From an uncultured Oscillospiraceae bacterium (GTDB lineage Bacteria; Bacillota; Clostridia; Oscillospirales; Oscillospiraceae), in NCBI GenBank assembly GCA_910579725.1, contig CAJTUD010000017.1, forward strand, positions 1 through 17,758: a stretch of DNA of 17,758 bases, read 5' to 3'. The position numbers and the translations under genes are program-made. Below the pieces are notes generated by a model. That model was not told the origin of the DNA and ran no database searches. It worked only from the letters and a program-made list of their open reading frames with translations. Positions 8,933-14,482 of this stretch are shown here, piece by piece; position 1 is the first letter of the stretch, and every line of letters starts with the position of its first letter.

Positions 8933-9889
8933 TCACAGCTCCTTTGTCATGACGGCAAATCTCCGGCGGACCTGGAAGCCCGCTCTCAGGTAAATTCTCT
9001 GGGCGTGGTTGTCGCTGCCGGTAAACAGGGACATGTACTCGCTGCCGGCCTCCTTCTCCGCCTGACACAGGCGGCAGAAGAGCAGCCCCCCCAGTCCATG
9101 ACCCTCGTGCAGAGCCGAGACGGCGATGCCGGCGAAATAGCCCCGGCCGGTCTTCTCCCGGTATACCGGACCGGCGAAGCCAACCACCTCGCTGCCGTGG
9201 AGGGCTACCAGCATGTTGATCTTCTCCGCGGCCTCCGGGATCTCTGCATCCCACATGGGGTTTCCCATGGAGTGAACCATTTCCGCGAGGCCATGGTGCG
9301 TTCCGGAGCGGTACCAGTCCACGGCGTAGTTTTCTTTGGCCAGCTGTCCGGATTTCTCTGCCGCCCACTCAGGCATCTCAAACTGAGACAGATCCAGATA
9401 CATGGCGCACTCCACCGCCCGGACGGCATAGTCTGCATCCGCCATATAACGGTGAAGAGGCAGGTCCTCCGCCACGCCGGGGCAGTTGTTGTGCTGATGC
9501 CCCGGCGTGCCGGGGACAATCCAGGGCAGGCGCATGGGATTGAAGAAGCTGGCAGCTGCCTGGGTTTTCCCTGTCCGCCGGAAAGCGTTCTCCAGAGCGG
9601 CGAGAAGCCCGGCGGCGCTTTCCGCCGACTCCCGCTCCAGCAGAAGGCAGGTAAAATAACCCCGTGTCTCCCCCTGTGGCAGATCATCCCCCGCGCAGCC
9701 GCAGGCAAAGCCTGTCACAGCTCCGGACTCTTCCAGCACGAAAGCATACTCCCGGGAGAAGTATGGATTTTCCGTCAGCAGTCCGGCCAGAGCGTCCGGG
9801 GACTGCGGAGCGTAACCCTGGGCGGTTCCCGCTGTATTCCAGAGAGCCGCCAGGGAGGGAAAGTCAGTTTCTCGATAGTTGCGTATCAT
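8933..9889 (-). CDS. Tandem-GNAT N-acetyltransferase, possibly glucosaminide-specific (GlmA-like)
   Basis: This 318-residue protein appears to contain two GNAT folds. The C-terminal one is clear: beta strand GYFAGIAVSALHEGHGLGGLL (250-270) with the acetyl-CoA loop EGHGLGG, then MSLFTGSDNHAQRIYLRAGF (286-305), the classic motif B region. The N-terminal half (about 1-115) has a weaker version around GYFTCLLLERESAESAAGLL. A His/Pro-rich linker, PGTPGHQHNNCPG, at 126-138 joins them. Clostridium acetobutylicum GlmA, which acetylates glucosamine and terminal glucosaminide residues, is known as a tandem-GNAT enzyme. Position in a peptidoglycan salvage operon makes re-acetylation of N-deacetylated wall sugars a reasonable inference. 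Direct sequence proof of substrate is lacking. The ATG follows GAGGTAATCAACCACT, 17 nt after the permease stop. Confidence 0.85.
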   Translation of the reverse strand: MIRNYRETDFPSLAALWNTAGTAQGYAPQSPDALAGLLTENPYFSREYAFVLEESGAVTGFACGCAGDDLPQGETRGYFTCLLLERESAESAAGLLAALENAFRRTGKTQAAASFFNPMRLPWIVPGTPGHQHNNCPGVAEDLPLHRYMADADYAVRAVECAMYLDLSQFEMPEWAAEKSGQLAKENYAVDWYRSGTHHGLAEMVHSMGNPMWDAEIPEAAEKINMLVALHGSEVVGFAGPVYREKTGRGYFAGIAVSALHEGHGLGGLLFCRLCQAEKEAGSEYMSLFTGSDNHAQRIYLRAGFQVRRRFAVMTKEL

Positions 9890-9906
9890 AGTGGTTGATT
9901 ACCTCG

Positions 9907-10773
9907 TCATCCCTTTACTGCGCCGATGGTGACGCCCTCCAGGAAGTATTTTTGCAGAGAAAAGAACAGCACGAACATGGGCAGCGCGGAGATGGTGGCC
10001 CCGGCCATCATGGGGGAGAGCAGGGTGCCATTGGCAAATTTGAAGGTCTTCAGACCCACCTGGATGGTATACATGGCCTCTTTGCTGGTCACAAGGAAGG
10101 GCCAGAAGAAGGTATTCCAGTTACCCATGAACGTATTGATGGCCATCACCGCCAGCACCGTTTTGGACAGGGGCAGAATGATGCTCCGGAAGATCCTGAA
10201 TTGGGTGGCGCCCTCCACCTTTGCGTTTTCAATGAGGGAGGTGGGGATGCCGGAAAAGAACTGTTTGGACAGGAAGATGTTATAGCTGGTGACGCATCCC
10301 GGCAGAATCAGGGCGGTGAAGGTGTTGGTCATCTTGAACTTGTTGACGAACAGGATGTACAAGGGCACCTGAGTCACCTGATAAGGGATCATCATGGCCA
10401 TCAGAATCAGAAAGAACAAAAACTTGCTGCCCTTGAAGCGTACCTTGGCGAAGGCATAGCCTGCCATGCTGGCGAAAATCACGTTGCTCACCACGGTGGC
10501 GGCGGCTACTACGAAGCTGTTCCACAGCCACTTCACCGAGTATTCGCTGGAGGCAAAGAAGTGCTTGTAGGAATCCAGAGACCAGGTCTTTGGGAAGATG
10601 GCATAGGACCCGGCGGACATCTCCTGAGCGGGTCCGAAGGACCAGGCCAGCATATATACCAGGGGGAAGAGAACTACTGCCGCGAAGAAAAACAACACGA
10701 TCCCCATGACCAGATTCCGGGCCACGCGGATTTTAGGATTGCGAAGATGCTGGGAATACAGACCGCTTGCCAT
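9907..10773 (-). CDS. Sugar ABC transporter permease, MalG type
   Basis: This 288-residue inner-membrane protein has about six transmembrane helices, starting with LVMGIVLFFFAAVVLFPLVY (21-40). The cytoplasmic EAA loop that docks the ATPase is ENAKVEGATQFRIFRSIILP (182-201), typical of the CUT1 sugar family, second permease. It pairs with the gene just upstream to form the membrane channel. Its ATG follows AAAGGGGGAAAATGCT and lies 17 nt after the first permease. No ATP-binding subunit is encoded nearby, so a shared MsmX-type ATPase elsewhere in the genome is expected. Substrate is inferred from the operon to be a MurNAc- or GlcNAc-containing saccharide. Confidence 0.93.
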   Translation of the reverse strand: MASGLYSQHLRNPKIRVARNLVMGIVLFFFAAVVLFPLVYMLAWSFGPAQEMSAGSYAIFPKTWSLDSYKHFFASSEYSVKWLWNSFVVAAATVVSNVIFASMAGYAFAKVRFKGSKFLFFLILMAMMIPYQVTQVPLYILFVNKFKMTNTFTALILPGCVTSYNIFLSKQFFSGIPTSLIENAKVEGATQFRIFRSIILPLSKTVLAVMAINTFMGNWNTFFWPFLVTSKEAMYTIQVGLKTFKFANGTLLSPMMAGATISALPMFVLFFSLQKYFLEGVTIGAVKG

Positions 10774-10790
10774 AGCATTTTCCCCCTTTC

Positions 10791-11699
10791 TCAGTATTCC
10801 ACGTCGTCCCCGGCCACCTTGAACTGAAGGGCGGTGAGGGCGGCAATGACAATAGCCAGCATGATGGCCTGGGCACAGGCCAGACCGTATTTACCGTAGA
10901 CGAAAGCGTTGTTGAAAATAAGCAGGCCGATCATTGTGGTGTTGTTGTCCGGCCCTCCGCCGGTCATCATATAGGCGTTCATGAATACCTGGAAAGAATT
11001 GATGATGCCTGTGACCAGCAGGAACAAAGTGGTGGGCTTGCACAGCGGAATGACGATATAGCGCAGCTTCTGGAAGAAGGTGGCTCCATCCAGCTCCGCC
11101 GCTTCGAAGTAGGTGTTGTCAATGCCCATGAGGGCAGCGATATAAATGATGATGCTGCTGCCCTGGCCGGAGAGCAGGCTCATGAGAATCAGGGACAGCA
11201 TGGCTGTCTTACTGGAGCTCAGCCAGTTCTGAGTGGGCAGATGGAAGAAGGTCAGCAGCTGGTTGAACAGTCCCGAGGGGGACGAATCATACAGCCACAG
11301 CCATACCACGCTCATGGCCACGCCGGAGGCCACAGCCGGGATATAGTACAGGGATTTGAAGACCGACTGGGTCTTCCGCTGGAAAGGCAGAATCATCACC
11401 GCCACCGCGAAAGCGATAACCAGGGACAGCGGTACGGTAATCAAGGTATAAACGGCGGTATTGCGGATGGATTTGTAAAACAGATCATTGGTCAGGGCGG
11501 TTTTGTAGTTTTCAAACTGAACCCACTCCGAACCGAAGGGCTTATAATTCTGGAAACTTGTGATAACAGCGGAAACCACAGGGTAGATCGTCATGACGGC
11601 AAAAACCGCTATGGCCACCGCAATAAAGGCCCATCCGTTGAGATCTTCCAGCGTGATCCGGAACCGGCGGTCCCGGAGGGTGGTTGCTCTGGGTTTCAT
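10791..11699 (-). CDS. Sugar ABC transporter permease, MalF/UgpA type
   Basis: This 302-residue membrane protein has six predicted helices, the first at about residues 22-48. Its EAA loop, FEAAELDGATFFQKLRYIVI (198-217) followed by P218, is the CUT1 first-permease form. The N-terminus is short and basic without the large periplasmic insertion of E. coli MalF, as usual in Firmicutes. The ATG at 11699 has a strong ribosome site, AGGAGAAGAGGAGGAGAG. It is separated from the binding-protein gene by 130 nt that include a stable hairpin. Together with the 9907-10773 permease it should form the translocation pore for the lipoprotein-delivered ligand. Confidence 0.93.
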   Translation of the reverse strand: MKPRATTLRDRRFRITLEDLNGWAFIAVAIAVFAVMTIYPVVSAVITSFQNYKPFGSEWVQFENYKTALTNDLFYKSIRNTAVYTLITVPLSLVIAFAVAVMILPFQRKTQSVFKSLYYIPAVASGVAMSVVWLWLYDSSPSGLFNQLLTFFHLPTQNWLSSSKTAMLSLILMSLLSGQGSSIIIYIAALMGIDNTYFEAAELDGATFFQKLRYIVIPLCKPTTLFLLVTGIINSFQVFMNAYMMTGGGPDNNTTMIGLLIFNNAFVYGKYGLACAQAIMLAIVIAALTALQFKVAGDDVEY

Positions 11700-11730
11700 C
11701 TCGCGTCTCTCCTCCTCTTCTCCTGATCTG

Positions 11731-11776
11731 GATAAAATACGGCATGGGCCTACCCGCCACGGGCAGGCCCATGCCG
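11731..11776 (-). terminator. Intra-operon terminator/attenuator after the binding-protein gene
   Basis: On the minus strand CGGCATGGGCCTGCCCG pairs with CGGGTAGGCCCATGCCG, a 17-bp stem with one G-U pair and a TGG loop. The tract TATTTTATC follows. It sits between the binding protein stop and the first permease. Such stems usually lower expression of the permeases relative to the binding protein by partial termination, or protect the 3' end of the upstream message. The T tract is interrupted, so read-through is expected. Confidence 0.7.
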
Positions 11777-11829
11777 TTAACAGACAATGCCGGGGATGTG
11801 TGATACAGCGCTTCCCTCAGCCGGGCAGT

Positions 11830-13278
11830 TTACTTGATGACGCCAGTCTCGCAGCCATCCTGACCGAACAGCTCGAAAGCTCTGGTGCAGACCTCGTCAT
11901 ACATGGCCTGCGCGGTGGTCTCACCGGCCAGCAGGGCCTGGAACTTGGGAATAATGGTTTCATCCATCAGGGTCTTGGCGCTGGCGGCCTGTTCGCTGGT
12001 GATGCCGGTGGGAGGCGCCTGCACCATGCCGATGCAGCGGGTGGATGCTTCCGCGTTTCGGGGATCCTGACTCAGATCAGCGCCCGCCTGAGCGTCGCGG
12101 CCGGACTGGCATACGCAGGCGAGGAGGAGCTGGTTGACAGTGTCGGCAGCCCGTTGGCCGGAGCAGACATAGTTGAGGAACAGGCCCACGTTCTTCAGGT
12201 GCTCCTCGGTGCTGTTGTTATTGCGCAGCATAATCATGCCGTCCACGGTACCGAAGCAGGACTCGGTGACACCATCCATGGTGGGCACAGGCAGGAAGGC
12301 GTATTCCACTTCCACAGAGCCCTCCACAGCCTCGCCGGTGGCAATGCCGGCGTTGTTCTTATTGACGTTGTTCTCGAACAGGGGCATGGCCTTGCCGGTA
12401 ATCATGGCGTTGCCGGTTTCCAGCATCACCAGGCGCTGACCGGCCTCCACGGCGTAGTTGGGCATCCAGCCGGAAGAAACCATGGTTTCCACGGAAGAGA
12501 GCAGGGTCTTCATGTTCTCAGAGGTGTAGGCGTACTTCAGATCCTTGGTGAAGTTGGCGGTAATGCCCGCACCCACGCCAAAGATGCTGACAAAGTCTCC
12601 GGTAGCCACAGCGGCGTTGGCAAAAACGAAGCCGTAGGTATCGTCCTTGGTGCCGGTCTCAATGGCCTTGAGGAACTCCTCGTAGGTCCACCCTTCAGCC
12701 TGCACCTTATCCACATCCACACCGGCCTCGGTCATCATCTGCCGGTTTCCGCCCAGAGCCTGAATGGTCAGGTACAGAGGCAGGCCGTACAGGGTGTTGT
12801 CCAGGGTCATGTAGTCCAGAGCATTCTGGTCATAGTCTGCCAGAGCGCCCTCGGGCAGGTAGGGCTTCACATCCACGGCCACGCCCATTTCCACATATGT
12901 ACCAATAGCGCCATAGCTGACTTCAGCAATGTCGGGGGCTTCGCCGGAGAGGGCCATGGTGGAGAGCTTGCTGCTGTGGTCATCCCAGGCGGTGGAGATG
13001 ACTTCCACCTTCAGATGGGGATACTCCTGCTGGAAGCCGTCGATCCAGCCGGCCAGCAGTTCGGCGTAATCGCCGGTGACGGGGGGCGCCATAATGACGA
13101 TAGTATCCTCCGCGCCGGTGGCTGCGGGGGACTCCGGGGTCTTGTCGTCCTCAGCGGGAGCAGGTGCGTCCTGCTTGGGGGCGTCGGGGGTTTTGTTGGA
13201 CTGATCATTGTTCCCGCCGCAGGCGGCCAGGCCCAGGATCATACAAAGGCTGAGAAGCAGTGCAAAAAACTTTTTCAT
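11830..13278 (-). CDS. Sugar-binding lipoprotein of the ABC importer
   Basis: This 482-residue extracellular solute-binding protein is of the family 1 sugar-binding type. The signal peptide MKKFFALLLSLCMILGLAAC ends in the lipobox LAAC with C20 as the lipid-anchored residue. A low-complexity Pro/Asp/Ala linker spans about 21-58, then the binding fold runs from DTIVIMAPPVTGDYAELLAG to the C-terminus, including PDIAEVSYGAIGTYVEMG and LYGLPLYLTIQALGGN. It is the first gene of the operon, with AAGGAGGTCAAT before the ATG. It should capture the wall-derived saccharide outside the membrane and pass it to the two permeases. The exact ligand cannot be read from sequence; MurNAc/GlcNAc saccharides are inferred from the downstream enzymes. 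Confidence 0.93.
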   Translation of the reverse strand: MKKFFALLLSLCMILGLAACGGNNDQSNKTPDAPKQDAPAPAEDDKTPESPAATGAEDTIVIMAPPVTGDYAELLAGWIDGFQQEYPHLKVEVISTAWDDHSSKLSTMALSGEAPDIAEVSYGAIGTYVEMGVAVDVKPYLPEGALADYDQNALDYMTLDNTLYGLPLYLTIQALGGNRQMMTEAGVDVDKVQAEGWTYEEFLKAIETGTKDDTYGFVFANAAVATGDFVSIFGVGAGITANFTKDLKYAYTSENMKTLLSSVETMVSSGWMPNYAVEAGQRLVMLETGNAMITGKAMPLFENNVNKNNAGIATGEAVEGSVEVEYAFLPVPTMDGVTESCFGTVDGMIMLRNNNSTEEHLKNVGLFLNYVCSGQRAADTVNQLLLACVCQSGRDAQAGADLSQDPRNAEASTRCIGMVQAPPTGITSEQAASAKTLMDETIIPKFQALLAGETTAQAMYDEVCTRAFELFGQDGCETGVIK

Positions 13279-13313
13279 ATTGACCTCCTTGATGCATCCT
13301 ATAAATCTGTCTC

Positions 13314-13350
13314 GTTCTCCGGAGAAGGGGCAAACCTCTCCTCCGGGAAC
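13314..13350 (-). other. Hairpin at the predicted 5' end of the operon mRNA
   Basis: GTTC and CCGGAG (13314-13317, 13319-13324) pair with CTCCGG and GAAC (13341-13350), leaving one bulged base, and further partial pairing is possible inside. In the minus-strand transcript this lies immediately after the predicted start site (about 13350) and leaves the ribosome site free. It may stabilise the 5' end. No known riboswitch class is recognised. Confidence 0.4.
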
Positions 13351-13356
13351 GGGATC

Positions 13357-13385
13357 ATTTTACAAGGACAAAACAATTTTGTCAA
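13357..13385 (-). promoter_or_regulatory. Sigma-A promoter of the salvage operon
   Basis: On the minus strand a perfect -35 TTGACA (13380-13385) is separated by exactly 17 bases from -10 TAAAAT (13357-13362). Transcription would begin near 13350, giving a leader of about 72 nt before the binding-protein ATG. The strength of the match suggests control by repression, in line with the palindrome in its spacer and the divergent RpiR-type regulator. Confidence 0.85.
13367..13383. promoter_or_regulatory. Candidate operator overlapping the operon promoter
   Basis: GACAAAACAATTTTGTC is a perfect inverted repeat with 7-bp arms and a 3-bp centre. It covers most of the spacer and part of the -35 box, a position where a bound dimer would block RNA polymerase. 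An adjacent inverted repeat, CAAGG/CCTTG (13383-13387 and 13392-13396), borders it upstream. The divergent RpiR-family protein is the natural candidate to bind here; this is inference. Confidence 0.55.
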
Positions 13386-13439
13386 GGATTCCCTTGTTGG
13401 ATGAAACTTTATTTCGCTTGTTGACTGCTTTTTGCTGGT

Positions 13440-13508
13440 TTTGCGCAAATAGGATGATACATCCATATGGTTTTTCGTCGTTATCGCCAAATAGCGCAAA
13501 AAATTTTT
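13440..13508. promoter_or_regulatory. Palindrome cluster between the divergent promoters
   Basis: This stretch contains TTTGCGCAAA (13440-13449, perfect palindrome), GGATGATACATCC (13452-13464, 5-bp arms), a second GCGCAAA half-site (13494-13500) and AAAAATTTTT (13499-13508). The related CGCAAATAG and CGCCAAATAG motifs also repeat. They lie upstream of both promoters, so they could serve activator, autoregulation or DNA-bending functions. No specific regulator is recognised. Together with neighbouring entries this accounts for the 320-nt intergenic region 13279-13598. Confidence 0.35.
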
Positions 13509-13534
13509 GTTACTCCCGCCCTCCTTTCTGATAC

Positions 13535-13563
13535 TTGCACCAGAGAAAAATCTCCTCTATACT
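13535..13563 (+). promoter_or_regulatory. Promoter of the RpiR-type regulator gene
   Basis: TTGCAC (13535-13540) and TATACT (13558-13563) are separated by 17 bases. The start would fall near 13570, with a short leader that contains GGGAGGGG before the ATG at 13599. It faces away from the operon promoter, with about 150 nt between the two -35 boxes. Confidence 0.8.
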
Positions 13564-13598
13564 AAGAGAAAACCAGAAGACGGGAGGGGAAATATTCT

Positions 13599-14444
13599 AT
13601 GAAAAGTGTGCTCATCCGCATGAATCAATACCGTGACCAGGCCAGCGGCGCGGAAAAGGGCGTACTGGACTGGGTTCTGGAAAATCCTGAAGCGGCGGCC
13701 CAGTGCAGCATCCACCGTCTGGCGGAGCAGAGCTACACCTCGCCTTCCACAGTGGTCCGCATCTGCCGGAAGCTGGGCTTTGAGGGATATCGGGATCTGC
13801 AAAAGTCTTTGCTCTGCGAGCTTGCCATCCGGCAGGAAAACAAGGCGGAGAAGGGCGGGGAACTGGCGCACACCGACCAGCTGACGGATATTATTGACAA
13901 AGTGACCTACCGCAACATCGCCTCGCTTGAAAACTCCCGGATGCTGGTGGAGCCGGAAGCGGTGCGCAGGAGCGTAGACCTCATCTGCGCCAGCAATACG
14001 GTGCTGCTGTTCGGCATGGGAGCCTCCTTTCTGGTGGCTCAGGATGCTTATCAGAAGTTTTTCCGGGTGGGCAAGCGCTGCGCCCTGTCTGAGGACATCC
14101 ACTGCCAGTACGTCCATGCCCGCAACGCCGGGCCGGATGACGTGGCCATCATTATCAGCTACACCGGCTATACGGAGGAGATTCTCCGCTGTGCCAGGGA
14201 TCTGCGCCGGCAGGGCACTTCCATTATTGCCATCACCCGGTTTGAGCCGTCGCCGCTGTCTCAGATGGCGGACTGCAACCTGTATGTGGTGGCGATGGAG
14301 GAACCCTTCCGCAGTGGAGCCATGTCCTCCCGTATTGCCCAGCTGAACATGATCGACATCCTTTACACCGCCTATTTCAACCGTAATTATGACAAGAGCA
14401 TCCGTCACTTTGAGAAAACACAGATCAGCAAGCAAAATTTGTAA
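13599..14444 (+). CDS. RpiR/MurR-family transcriptional regulator with SIS domain
   Basis: This 281-residue regulator has an N-terminal helix-turn-helix (about 1-75; recognition region SIHRLAEQSYTSPSTVVRIC, 37-56) and a C-terminal SIS domain (about 125-260). The SIS domain shows LLFGMGAS (136-143) and ISYTGYTEE (186-194), the sugar-phosphate-binding loops. MurR proteins of this family repress MurNAc catabolic genes and respond to MurNAc-6-P, the intermediate that AnmK, the kinase and MurQ handle here. Position divergent from the salvage operon, with a palindrome in the operon promoter, supports local control. Whether it represses or activates, and whether the ligand is MurNAc-6-P or GlcNAc-6-P, is not decided by sequence. 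The ATG follows GGGAGGGGAAATATTCT. Confidence 0.93.
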   Translation: MKSVLIRMNQYRDQASGAEKGVLDWVLENPEAAAQCSIHRLAEQSYTSPSTVVRICRKLGFEGYRDLQKSLLCELAIRQENKAEKGGELAHTDQLTDIIDKVTYRNIASLENSRMLVEPEAVRRSVDLICASNTVLLFGMGASFLVAQDAYQKFFRVGKRCALSEDIHCQYVHARNAGPDDVAIIISYTGYTEEILRCARDLRRQGTSIIAITRFEPSPLSQMADCNLYVVAMEEPFRSGAMSSRIAQLNMIDILYTAYFNRNYDKSIRHFEKTQISKQNL

Positions 14445-14447
14445 GGA

Positions 14448-14480
14448 GGGCGGCTGGAATTTCCAGCCGCCCTTTATCTT
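14448..14480 (+). terminator. Terminator between the regulator and the convergent SLH gene
   Basis: GGGCGGCTGG pairs with CCAGCCGCCC around AATTT (14448-14472) and is followed by TTTATCTTTG on the plus strand. It begins 3 nt after the regulator stop. It lies just beyond the stop of the convergent SLH gene as well, but the minus-strand side has only TCCTTACAAATTTT, so termination in that direction would be weaker. Confidence 0.85.
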
Positions 14481-14482
14481 TG

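Noticed and set aside
11593..13404. A 603-residue open frame antisense to the binding-protein gene
   Set aside because: The lipoprotein frame on the other strand has a lipobox, full domain match, ribosome site and promoter. The antisense frame has a His/Gly-rich composition typical of a shadow in GC-rich coding DNA, and no start signal.
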